Assembly: GCA_937890525.1 (NCBI GenBank) | Contig: CALADI010000011.1 | Coordinates: 70,218-134,217 of the forward strand | Length of the DNA: 64,000 nt | Reading direction: 5' to 3' | Source: an uncultured Clostridia bacterium | GTDB taxonomy: Bacteria > Bacillota > Clostridia > Oscillospirales > Oscillospiraceae | Shown: positions 1-7,119 of the stretch, piece by piece | Layout: each line of letters starts with the position of its first letter | Position numbering within the stretch: position 1 is the stretch's first letter | Notes under the pieces: generated by a model | The model's input: only the letters and a program-made list of their open reading frames with translations | Database searches by the model: none | Told to the model about the DNA's origin: nothing | Position numbers and translations under genes: made by a program

Positions 1-330
1 AGCCACCGCATCCTTGCGGTGCGGGGCAACTGCGAAGCCGAGGTGGATCAGATGGTGCTGCCCTTTTCCTGCATGGCGGAGTATGCGCTGCTGGAAGCCG
101 ACGGCATGACCATGTATCTGACCCACGGGCATCATGCAAACCCGGAAAATCTTCCCCCGCTGCCTGAGGGAAGTGTGTTCCTCTCCGGTCACACCCATGT
201 GAAGCGGGACGAGGTCATCCGCGGTATCCGCTGCCTCAATCCGGGCAGTGTGTCCATCCCCAAGGACGGCAACCACAGCTTCCTGATCTTCGAAAACGGG
301 GAATTCCGTTTCGTGCTTCTGGAGGAGTAA
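1..330 (+). CDS. YfcE-family metallophosphoesterase (phosphodiesterase), C-terminal part
   Basis: Frame 1 is open from the window edge to a TAA at 328-330, so the gene starts upstream and 109 codons are visible. The fragment carries the calcineurin-like phosphoesterase motifs of the small YfcE/MJ0936 group: a VRGNC motif near the edge, LTHGHH, SGHTHV and the C-terminal NPGSVSIPKDG. The Asn and His residues of these motifs are metal ligands in the family. The residue after GNC is Glu instead of the usual Asp. These are cytosolic, metal-dependent phosphodiesterases with poorly defined natural substrates. The gene ends 5 bases before the next small ORF and probably shares a transcript with it. 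Confidence 0.85.
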   Translation, partial: SHRILAVRGNCEAEVDQMVLPFSCMAEYALLEADGMTMYLTHGHHANPENLPPLPEGSVFLSGHTHVKRDEVIRGIRCLNPGSVSIPKDGNHSFLIFENGEFRFVLLEE

Positions 331-335
331 TAGAC

Positions 336-506
336 ATGGACGAATGTGAAAGCTGCTGGTACTATGACTACGACGAAGAATACGACGAGTACTACTGCAT
401 GATGGATCTGGACGAGGATGAGGTCTACCGCATCGCCAACTCGCCCAGCGGTCATTGCCCCTATTACCGGCAGGGGGATGACTATTACCTTGCCCGTAAG
501 CAGTGA
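336..506 (+). CDS. Small acidic Cys/Tyr-rich protein (DUF6472-like)
   Basis: A 56-residue ORF whose ATG lies 5 bases after the phosphodiesterase stop; GGAGGAG at 321-327, inside the end of that gene, is the ribosome binding site. The product is very rich in Asp, Glu and Tyr and has four cysteines (C4, C7, C21, C38), with a CESC pair near the N-terminus and a late SGHCPYY motif. This resembles a small clostridial family of unknown function (recalled as DUF6472), whose members have the same CxxC start, DLDEDE centre and CPYF/Y end. The Cys pattern suggests metal binding, but that is inference. No transmembrane segment or signal peptide is visible. A terminator follows directly. Confidence 0.72.
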   Translation: MDECESCWYYDYDEEYDEYYCMMDLDEDEVYRIANSPSGHCPYYRQGDDYYLARKQ

Positions 507-516
507 ATTTCCGCAA

Positions 517-549
517 GACGCTCTGACCATGGTCAGAGCGTCTTTTTTT
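517..549 (+). terminator. Rho-independent terminator
   Basis: A perfect 13-bp inverted repeat at 517-542 (GACGCTCTGACCA and its complement) is followed by seven T residues. It ends the phosphodiesterase/small-protein unit and isolates the polymerase gene promoter downstream. Confidence 0.9.
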
Positions 550-564
550 GTCAGATATTCGCAG

Positions 565-593
565 TTGACGGGGAGATGGATTTGCGATAAAAT
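565..593 (+). promoter_or_regulatory. Sigma-A promoter of the Y-polymerase/YolD operon
   Basis: TTGACG (565-570), a 17-bp spacer and TAAAAT (588-593) make a near-consensus vegetative promoter 36 bases upstream of the polymerase ATG. The LexA-like box begins at the next base. Confidence 0.75.
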
Positions 594-607
594 AGAACAT
601 ATGTTTT
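594..607 (+). promoter_or_regulatory. LexA (SOS) operator
   Basis: AGAACATATGTTTT matches the Gram-positive LexA box CGAACRNRYGTTYG at the inner 12 positions except the last base (GAAC, ATAT, GTTT). It sits between the -10 element and the ribosome binding site (AAGGGGGGAG at 611-620), where a bound repressor would block transcription. This fits SOS control of an error-prone polymerase. The box was read by eye and not tested against a weight matrix. Confidence 0.72.
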
Positions 608-628
608 ACTAAGGGGGGAGAATACGCC

Positions 629-2116
629 ATGGGGGAGCGGATCTATGCGGCCATCGATTTGAAGTCTTTCTATGCATCGGTGGAGTGTGCCGCTCGGGAG
701 CTGGATCCCATGACTACCAATCTGGTGGTGGCAGATGCCCGCCGGACGGAAAAGACCATCTGTCTGGCAGTTTCTCCGTCTCTGAAAAAGTGGGGCATCC
801 CCGGCAGACCCCGGCTGTTTGAGGTGTCCCAGCGGATCGCACAGGTCAACGCCCTGCGCCGCTGTGCCGCTCCGGGGCGCACCTTGACCGGGAAATCTTG
901 GGACGCCCCGACTTTGGAGCGGGACGGATCGCTGGCGGTGGACTATATCGTAGCGCCGCCAAGAATGAGCTATTACATGGAATGCAGCAGCATGATCTAC
1001 AATGTGTATCTGAAATACATTGCTCCGGAGGATATCCATGTCTACTCCATCGACGAGGTGTTCATCGACCTGACCGGGTATCTGAAAACCTACGGCTGTA
1101 CCCCCAGAGAACTGGTCATGCGGATGATCCGGGATGTGCTGGAGACATCCGGGGTAACGGCGACGGCGGGGATCGGCACCAACCTCTATCTATGCAAGGT
1201 GGCCATGGACATTGTGGCAAAGCATATTCCGGCGGATGAAAACGGGGTGCGGATCGCCCAACTGGATGAACTGGAATACCGGCGGAAGCTATGGGATCAC
1301 CGCCCGCTGACGGATTTCTGGCGGGTAGGGCGGGGGTACAGCGCCAAGCTGGAATCCCACGGGATGTTCACCATGGGGGATGTGGCTCGATGCTCCATGG
1401 AGCATGAGGATCTGCTGTACCGGCTGTTCGGGGTGAATGCGGAGCTGCTCATCGACCATGCTTGGGGGTGGGAGCCCTGCACCATGGCGGACATCCGGGC
1501 ATACAAGCCCCGGAGCAGTTCGGTGAGCGCCGGGCAGGTGCTCACCGAGCCCTCTACATGGGAGCGGGGGCGGCTGATCGTCCGGGAGATGGCGGATCTC
1601 ATGGCGCTGGATCTGGTGGACAAGGGACTGACCACGGATCAGCTTGTGCTGACGGTGGGCTACGATATAGCCAACCTCCGTGACCCCGGGATCCGCAGTT
1701 CCTACCGGGGGGATATCACCCGGGACGCCTACGGACGGGAGGTGCCCAAGCACGCCCACGGGACGGTGAATCTGCCGGAGCACACCGCATCCACCATGGA
1801 GCTGCTGAAAGCGGTGACGGAGCTGTACGAGCGGATCACCGCCCCGGATCTGCTGATCCGCAGGCTGACCCTATGCGCCAACCGCCTTGCCCCGGAGCAG
1901 AGCCCGGGGGCGGTGTGCTGCCAGATGGACTTGTTTGCGTCTGCGGAAGAGAACCAGCGGAAAGCCCGGATGCTGGAACGGGAAAAACGCCGCCAGCAGG
2001 CGATGCTGGACATCCGCAGGCGCTACGGCAAGAATGCCATCGTCAAGGGGATGAACTTAGAGGAGGGGGCTACGGCGATGGAGCGCAACCGGCAGATCGG
2101 AGGGCATCAGGCGTGA
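629..2116 (+). CDS. Y-family DNA polymerase (UvrX/DinB/UmuC-like translesion polymerase)
   Basis: 495 residues. The N-terminus has the Y-family nucleotide-binding pattern (AAIDLKSFYASVE) with the first catalytic Asp. The second acidic motif, YSIDEVFIDLT, lies near residue 145 with its Asp-Glu pair. A helix-hairpin-helix-like thumb and a little-finger domain follow. A basic tail (REKRRQQAMLDIRRRYGKN) resembles the C-terminal tails of Bacillus UvrX/YqjW. These enzymes copy damaged DNA during the SOS response. The ATG at 629 is preceded by AAGGGGGGAG. The stop overlaps the GTG start of the YolD-like gene in GTGA, so the two are translationally coupled. The LexA-like box upstream supports damage-inducible expression. 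Confidence 0.92.
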   Translation: MGERIYAAIDLKSFYASVECAARELDPMTTNLVVADARRTEKTICLAVSPSLKKWGIPGRPRLFEVSQRIAQVNALRRCAAPGRTLTGKSWDAPTLERDGSLAVDYIVAPPRMSYYMECSSMIYNVYLKYIAPEDIHVYSIDEVFIDLTGYLKTYGCTPRELVMRMIRDVLETSGVTATAGIGTNLYLCKVAMDIVAKHIPADENGVRIAQLDELEYRRKLWDHRPLTDFWRVGRGYSAKLESHGMFTMGDVARCSMEHEDLLYRLFGVNAELLIDHAWGWEPCTMADIRAYKPRSSSVSAGQVLTEPSTWERGRLIVREMADLMALDLVDKGLTTDQLVLTVGYDIANLRDPGIRSSYRGDITRDAYGREVPKHAHGTVNLPEHTASTMELLKAVTELYERITAPDLLIRRLTLCANRLAPEQSPGAVCCQMDLFASAEENQRKARMLEREKRRQQAMLDIRRRYGKNAIVKGMNLEEGATAMERNRQIGGHQA

Positions 2117-2532
2117 CGGGAAAGTATGACGATATGCTGTATCTGCCCCACCAGGTTTCTAAGACCCGTGCCCGGATGTCAGCTGCGGATCGTGGGGCGC
2201 AGTTTTCCCCCTTTGCGGCGCTGGTGGGCTATGATGAGGTGATCCGGGAGACTGCCCGCAGGACTTGTCTGCGGGTGGAGCTGACCGACAGCGAGAAGGA
2301 AGCCATCAACCACCGGCTGTGCCGGCTGCTTCAGCCGGAGTATGCCGGCGCGGCGGTGCAGATCCGCTACTTCCAGCCGGATCTTTGGAAAGAGGGCGGG
2401 GAATATGTCACCGCCGCAGGATCCATCCGGCAGATCGATCCACTTTATGGCGTGCTGACCATGACGGACGGTCGGGAGATCCTCATAGATGACATCCAAT
2501 CTCTGGAATGTGATGACCTGCCGGAGGAGTAA
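2113..2532 (+). CDS. YolD-like protein, partner of the Y-family polymerase
   Basis: 139 residues from a GTG start that overlaps the polymerase stop by four bases. It shows the YolD-like signature: an N-terminal MSAADRGAQFSPFAAL block and a later ITYFxPD-type block, here IRYFQPDLWK. A C-terminal beta-rich part with GVLTMTDGREILIDDI follows. YolD-like genes are often next to UvrX/YqjW-type polymerases in Firmicutes and phages, and they are thought to act as UmuD-like accessory proteins, although biochemistry is scarce. No catalytic Ser/Lys self-cleavage motif like that of UmuD is visible. Confidence 0.85.
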   Translation: MTGKYDDMLYLPHQVSKTRARMSAADRGAQFSPFAALVGYDEVIRETARRTCLRVELTDSEKEAINHRLCRLLQPEYAGAAVQIRYFQPDLWKEGGEYVTAAGSIRQIDPLYGVLTMTDGREILIDDIQSLECDDLPEE

Positions 2533-2536
2533 ACAA

Positions 2537-2574
2537 AACAAGCCCCTGTGTGCACGAAACACACAGGGGCTTGT
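2537..2574. terminator. Bidirectional terminator between yolD-like gene and potD
   Basis: A roughly 15-bp inverted repeat (AACAAGCCCCTGTGTG at 2537-2552 and its complement at 2559-2574) lies between convergent genes. Short T-rich stretches flank it on both sides, so it can serve both. Confidence 0.8.
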
Positions 2575-2595
2575 TCGTTATTTCGGGGGGAAGCA

Positions 2596-3708
2596 TCAGT
2601 TGATCTTCAGATTCTCCCACAGGGTGTTCAGATAATCCAGCATCTCGTTATCCATGTTGCGGTAGGCGAAGGTGTTGTAGCTGGTGGCGAAGTTCTCCAG
2701 CTTGGGGTAGAGGATGGCAATGGCATCCTCGCCCATGCTCTCGATATAGTCGGGGCTGTTGTAGACAATGCTGTTGGGGGATGCGTAGCTGGTGAACTCG
2801 GCATTGGCCACGGCGGCATCCTCAGAGAGCATATAGTTGATGAAGATCTCGGCCAGCTCCTTGTTCTGGGCGCAGGAGGGAATGCACATGGCATCCACAT
2901 AGAAGTTGGTCTTATCCGGGTAGTAGAACTGCAGATCTACATTCTCGGCCTGAGCGTCCCGCATGGTGAAGTAGTCACCGGCGTAGTAAGAGCCGATGGA
3001 AGCCTCGCCGGACTCCATCATGTTGAAGATCTCGTCCATCACATAGCTGCCCACCAGCGGCTTCTGATGAAGCAGCTCTTCGTAGGCGGCATCCCATACG
3101 GCACGGTCGGTGCTGTTCACATCCAGACCCAGCTTGTACATGGCGGTGCCGAAGGCGTCCCGGGAGTTGTTGTACTGCAGGATGCTGCCGGAATACTTCT
3201 CGTTCCACATCAGATCCCAGCCGCCCACATCGGCTTCGTCCACCACATTTGCGTCGTAGATGATGCCAACGATGCCGTAGGTATAGGGGATGGAGTACTG
3301 GTTCTCGGGATCGTAGTACAGGCCCTTGAAGGATTCGTCGATATACTGGTAGTTGGGGATATTTTCAAAGTTCAGGGGCTGCAGCAGACCCTCCTGCGCC
3401 ATCCGGGCGATCATGTAGTCAGAGGGGATGATCACATCGTAGCTGACGGAGCCGTGGGAGATCTTGTTGTACATATCCTCGTTGGAGGCGTAGGTGGTAT
3501 AGTTGACATTGACCTTCTGGCCGTAGGTCTGCTGATACCAGTCTTCAAATTCCCGAATGGTGTCGAAGCTGCCTTCGCTGCCGTCGGAAATATATTCGCC
3601 CCAGTTGTAGACATTCAGGGTCAGGGCACCGGAGCCGCCGCAGCCGCTCAGGCACAGACCTGCCAGCATGATCAGGGCGAGGGTCAGTGCGAGAAATTTT
3701 TTGTTCAT
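2596..3708 (-). CDS. potD: Spermidine/putrescine ABC transporter substrate-binding lipoprotein
   Basis: 370 residues. The start is a lipoprotein signal peptide with lipobox LSGC (Cys 23). The mature protein begins with LNVYNWGEYI and continues with the PotD/PotF-type pattern (IPSDYMIARM, PYTYGIVGIIYD, GEASIGSYYAGDY). It captures polyamines outside the membrane and delivers them to PotBC. It is the last gene of potABCD, 39 bases after potC, with its own ribosome binding site (TAGGAGGATACACC before the ATG). Exact ligand preference (spermidine or putrescine) cannot be read from the sequence. Confidence 0.93.
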   Translation of the reverse strand: MNKKFLALTLALIMLAGLCLSGCGGSGALTLNVYNWGEYISDGSEGSFDTIREFEDWYQQTYGQKVNVNYTTYASNEDMYNKISHGSVSYDVIIPSDYMIARMAQEGLLQPLNFENIPNYQYIDESFKGLYYDPENQYSIPYTYGIVGIIYDANVVDEADVGGWDLMWNEKYSGSILQYNNSRDAFGTAMYKLGLDVNSTDRAVWDAAYEELLHQKPLVGSYVMDEIFNMMESGEASIGSYYAGDYFTMRDAQAENVDLQFYYPDKTNFYVDAMCIPSCAQNKELAEIFINYMLSEDAAVANAEFTSYASPNSIVYNSPDYIESMGEDAIAILYPKLENFATSYNTFAYRNMDNEMLDYLNTLWENLKIN

Positions 3709-3747
3709 GGTGTATCCTCCTAAAATAAAATCCTAAGATCCGTCGGA

Positions 3748-4590
3748 TCAGGGGAGACGGGAGTCGGTGCGCTTGCTCCGGCGGTCCCGAAGCTTGCGTC
3801 TGTCGTCGTTGTCCACCAGATTGCTGATGAGCAGCAGGGACATGGTAACAAAGAAGATGATGGTGGCAAGGGCGTACATTTTGGGGGTGACGGCCTTTTT
3901 CGTCATGGAGTAGATGCGAATGGGCAGGGTCTCAAAGCCGTTGCCGGAGGTGAAATAGCTGATGACGAAATCATCCAGAGACAGGGTGAAGGCCATAATG
4001 GCGCCGGTGATGATGCCTGGCAGCATTTCTGGCAGCTCCACCTTGAAGAATGCCTGCATGGGGGTGCAGCCCAGATCCATAGCGGCTTCGGGCAGGGCTT
4101 TGTCCATCTGCTGCAGCTTGGGCAGCACCTGAAGGATCACATAGGGCAGGCAGAAGGTCACATGGGCAATGAGGATGGTCCAGAAGCTCAGGCTGTTGGC
4201 AGCGCCGAACAGCCGCCCCACGAATACGAACATCAGCATCAGCGAGATGCCGGTGATGATATCCGGGTTGGTCATGGGGATATCGGTGACAGTGTTCATG
4301 GCAGCCCGATACCACCGGGAGCGGATCCGGTCGATGCCCAGCGCCGCCGCAGTGCCCATGACGGTGGAGATCACCGTGGCGCAGGCGGCCAGCAGCAGGG
4401 TGTTGCGGACCGTTTCCAAAGTGTTGCGGTCGTTGAACAGTTCCCGGTACCACTTGAAGGAGAACCCGGAGAACACGGACAGGCTCTTGGACTCATTAAA
4501 CGAAAATACCAGAAGGATCACGATTGGCGCAAAGAGAAACGCAAAGATGATCCCGCTGTAGATTTTGGAAGACAGCTTCATCTTATTCAT
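3748..4590 (-). CDS. potC: Spermidine/putrescine ABC transporter permease
   Basis: 280 residues with about six membrane segments. The binding-protein-dependent permease (EAA) loop is visible near residue 165 as PEAAMDLGCTPMQAF, the surface that contacts the ATPase. The protein matches PotC in length and in its SFKWYRELFND start region. It begins 3 bases after the potB stop, which implies co-translation in the pot operon. The C-terminus is basic and cytosolic. Together with PotB it forms the transmembrane path for polyamines. Confidence 0.92.
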   Translation of the reverse strand: MNKMKLSSKIYSGIIFAFLFAPIVILLVFSFNESKSLSVFSGFSFKWYRELFNDRNTLETVRNTLLLAACATVISTVMGTAAALGIDRIRSRWYRAAMNTVTDIPMTNPDIITGISLMLMFVFVGRLFGAANSLSFWTILIAHVTFCLPYVILQVLPKLQQMDKALPEAAMDLGCTPMQAFFKVELPEMLPGIITGAIMAFTLSLDDFVISYFTSGNGFETLPIRIYSMTKKAVTPKMYALATIIFFVTMSLLLISNLVDNDDRRKLRDRRSKRTDSRLP

Positions 4591-4593
4591 AGC

Positions 4594-5478
4594 TTAGTCC
4601 CCTCCGTAGACATGCCGGTTGGCGGCGTATTTCAGAACAGCCATGCACACCAGCAGTATGCCCATGAGAATAAAGGCGATGGCGGCGGCGAAGTGCAGGT
4701 TGTTGGCAACATACTGCCCCTCGATGGCATCGCCGATGAGGAAGAATTTGCCGTTGCCCAGCTTTTGAGAGATATAGAAGGTGCTGATCGAGGGGATCAG
4801 CACCATGGTGATGCCGGAGATCACACCGGGCAGGCTCAGGGGGAAGATGACCCGGCGCAGCACGGAGAAGCTGCCGCAGCCCAGATCCCGGGCGGCTTCC
4901 AGCAGCTTCACATCCATCTTCGCCATGATGGAGTAGATGGGCAGCACCATATAGGGGAAATAGTCATAGACCATGCCGATGATAACGGCAGATTCTGTGC
5001 CGATGATGTGCATGGGGCGGATCCCCAGCAGACCCAGCAGATTGTTCAGAATGCCGGTATCCTGCAAAATGGTCATCCATGCGTAGGTGCGGATCAGGAA
5101 GTTCATCCACATGGGGATCATGATCAGGGTGATCATGGTCTTCTGCGCCTTGGCGCTGGCACGGGAGATGATATAGGCGATGGGGTAGCCCATCAGCAGA
5201 CAGATGATGGTGGAAATCACCGCCAGCTTCAGCGACCGCATGAAGATCAAAAGATAGGTATGCACCTCGGTGACGGTGCCGTCATCGTTCTTGAGATTGC
5301 TGGTGGCGGTGAAGAACCGGGTGAAGTTCTCGGTGGTGAACTGGAAGTTATTGTCCGTGAAAGCGTAGTAGGCCACGAAAATCAGCGGGACAATGACGAA
5401 CAGCACCGCCCAGAGGGAGTAGGGAGCAAGCGCCGCCCGGTAGCTGTTGAGCCGGCGGCTGTGATTTGTGCGCTTCAT
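4594..5478 (-). CDS. potB: Spermidine/putrescine ABC transporter permease
   Basis: 294 residues with six predicted membrane helices and the EAA-loop signature LLEAARDLGCGSFSVLRR around residue 194. It matches PotB by position between potA and potC and by the FVYPLSLPGV-type stretch after the loop. The ATG overlaps the potA stop by four bases (ATGA), so it is translationally coupled to the ATPase. PotB and PotC form the heterodimeric pore. Confidence 0.92.
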   Translation of the reverse strand: MKRTNHSRRLNSYRAALAPYSLWAVLFVIVPLIFVAYYAFTDNNFQFTTENFTRFFTATSNLKNDDGTVTEVHTYLLIFMRSLKLAVISTIICLLMGYPIAYIISRASAKAQKTMITLIMIPMWMNFLIRTYAWMTILQDTGILNNLLGLLGIRPMHIIGTESAVIIGMVYDYFPYMVLPIYSIMAKMDVKLLEAARDLGCGSFSVLRRVIFPLSLPGVISGITMVLIPSISTFYISQKLGNGKFFLIGDAIEGQYVANNLHFAAAIAFILMGILLVCMAVLKYAANRHVYGGD

Positions 5479-6593
5479 TCTTCGGACTCACCTCCGGGAT
5501 TGGAAAGCTCGTCCAGTTCGTTGGAGAAGGAAGAATAGTCACCGAACATGCCGGAGTATTTGGACTTCTTCATGATATGGATGGCGTCGGGATCCAGACT
5601 CAGACCGATGTGAGCGCCCTCGTCCACGGAGTCGGTGGTCTGGATCATCCACTTGAACCCGGCGATGTCCACGATGATCTCGTTGTGGACACCCATGAAG
5701 GTGACGGAGGTGACAAGACCGTTGAGCATAGCATCCTTGGCGGGGACGATGTCCACATCCTCCGGGCGGATGACCACATCCACCGGCTCGTTCTTGCCGA
5801 AGCCCGTATCCAGACAGGCGAAGGTGTGACCGGCAAAGCGAACCTTGTAATCCTCCAGCATCACGCCGTCAACAATGTTGCTCTCACCGATGAAGTCTGC
5901 AACGAAAGCGTTCTTCGGCTCGTTGTAGATGTCGGTGGGGGTGCCGATCTGTTGGATTTTGCCCTCGTTCATCACCACGATGGTATCAGACATGGAAAGG
6001 GCCTCCTCCTGATCGTGGGTGACGAACACGAAGGTGATCCCGGTGCTCTTCTGGATCTTCTTCAGCTCCTGCTGCATATCCTTACGCAGCTTCAGATCTA
6101 GCGCGCCCAGAGGCTCATCCAGCAGCAGCACCTTGGGGTGGCTGATCAGCGCCCGGGCGATGGCAACACGCTGCTGCTGACCGCCGGACAGACTGGTGAC
6201 GCTGCGGTTTCCGAAGCCGGAGAGCATGACCAGCGAGAGCATCTGATTGACCTTCTCGGTGATCTCCTGCTTGGGCACTCTGCGCTGGCGCAGGGGGAAC
6301 GCCACATTCTCGAATACATTCAGATGGGGAAACAGGGCGTATTTCTGGAATACGGTGTTGACATTGCGCTTGTGGGGCGGGGTATCGTTGATGCGCTGCC
6401 CCATGAAGATCACATCGCCCTCGTCCGGCTGGGTGAAGCCGCCGATCATGCGCAGAGTCGTGGTCTTGCCGCAGCCCGAGGGTCCCAGCAAGGTGATGAA
6501 TTCGTTGTCGTTGATATACAGACTGATGTTGTCCAGAATTTTCTCGCCGTCAAAGGATTTTGAGATGTTTTTCAGTTCGATGATCTTGTTCAT
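5475..6593 (-). CDS. potA: Spermidine/putrescine ABC transporter ATP-binding protein
   Basis: 372 residues. Walker A GPSGCGKTT is at about 37-45, the Q-loop is near 82, the signature LSGGQQQR at about 134-141 and Walker B LLLDEPLGALD at about 155-165, with the switch His in VTHDQEEA. The C-terminal third is a TOBE/OB-fold regulatory region (VRPEDVDIVP) as in PotA. It powers polyamine import on the cytosolic face. It is the first gene of the operon. Only about 67 bases separate it from a strong terminator hairpin and no convincing promoter was found in that gap, so expression may depend on read-through of the leader. Confidence 0.94.
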   Translation of the reverse strand: MNKIIELKNISKSFDGEKILDNISLYINDNEFITLLGPSGCGKTTTLRMIGGFTQPDEGDVIFMGQRINDTPPHKRNVNTVFQKYALFPHLNVFENVAFPLRQRRVPKQEITEKVNQMLSLVMLSGFGNRSVTSLSGGQQQRVAIARALISHPKVLLLDEPLGALDLKLRKDMQQELKKIQKSTGITFVFVTHDQEEALSMSDTIVVMNEGKIQQIGTPTDIYNEPKNAFVADFIGESNIVDGVMLEDYKVRFAGHTFACLDTGFGKNEPVDVVIRPEDVDIVPAKDAMLNGLVTSVTFMGVHNEIIVDIAGFKWMIQTTDSVDEGAHIGLSLDPDAIHIMKKSKYSGMFGDYSSFSNELDELSNPGGESEE

Positions 6594-6660
6594 ATGCGCT
6601 CTCCCATTTCATCCACAGTTATTACACACAAGTCATATACGGGGGTCATGCCCCGGAAAT

Positions 6661-6698
6661 ACAAAAAGTGGTATGCTGCACATCGCAGCATACCACTT
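6661..6698 (-). terminator. Intrinsic terminator in the pot leader
   Basis: A perfect 14-bp stem (6666-6679 with 6685-6698) and a 5-base loop; on the minus strand the stem is followed by TTTTTGT. It lies between the leader promoter and potA, so it either ends a separate small RNA or acts as an attenuator. Confidence 0.85.
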
Positions 6699-7026
6699 GC
6701 AGGTCATGATATTGCCCGGGATCCCCGAAAAAGAGGGGGAAAACGACAGTCTCCCCGGAAACCCGTATCAAATCACAATGGGATCAGAGTCTATATAGCA
6801 AAGATTACTTTTACTACTCTTATTGACCATTTCACAAGTATATGCCACCCGGCACTGGTTTATAGTAACCAACTTATAAAACTGAGCTTCTAACTCAATC
6901 AATAAGGCAACAGAAGTTGCCAACCGCACCTGCGGTCTTCGGCATTCGACCCGGCTGTCCGTATGGCCTTAGCCGGCAGCGCCGGCGGTCGCATCTTGCT
7001 TTGGAAAGACCTTTTCCAATCGAGAC
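6661..7026 (-). ncRNA. Candidate structured leader RNA (attenuator/riboswitch) or independent small RNA upstream of potA
   Basis: A strong promoter at 7034-7063 would start a minus-strand transcript near 7026 that meets an intrinsic terminator at 6661-6698, giving an RNA of about 365 nt. Between them are several perfect short hairpins: 7001-7019 (TTGGAAA/TTTCCAA), about 6972-6987 (GCCGGC/GCCGGC), 6923-6936 (ACCGC/GCGGT), 6906-6921 (GGCAAC/GTTGCC) and 6843-6854 (TGCC/GGCA). No credible protein gene fits. potA follows 67 bases after the terminator with no obvious promoter of its own, so terminator read-through is a plausible control point. I could not match it to RNase P, tmRNA, 6S, SRP, T-box or any riboswitch consensus I know. 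Boundaries are inferred. Confidence 0.5.
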
Positions 7027-7033
7027 AAAAAGA

Positions 7034-7063
7034 ATTTTATCACCATATATCCAAATTGTCAAC
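7034..7063 (-). promoter_or_regulatory. Strong sigma-A promoter reading toward potA
   Basis: On the minus strand TTGACA (7058-7063), a 17-bp spacer and TAAAAT (7034-7039) form a near-consensus promoter in an AT-rich block downstream of rsmH. The predicted start is near 7026. Confidence 0.8.
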
Positions 7064-7119
7064 GATTTATTTGTATAATATTCCGATTTCTACAGAACCC
7101 GACGGCGGTCTGCGGATCA

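Noticed and set aside
4162..5538. A plus-strand open frame of 458 codons across potC and potB
   Set aside because: Its Asp/Gly/His-rich composition is typical of antisense frames in GC-rich genes; potB and potC are unambiguous on the other strand.
6661..7026. Leader RNA as RNase P, tmRNA, 6S, SRP RNA, T-box or a known riboswitch
   Set aside because: None of the core motifs I know of was found (GAGGAAAGTCC of RNase P, the tmRNA tRNA-like 3' end, the SRP GGAAGG core, the T-box GGGTGGNACCGCG), so it was left unnamed.
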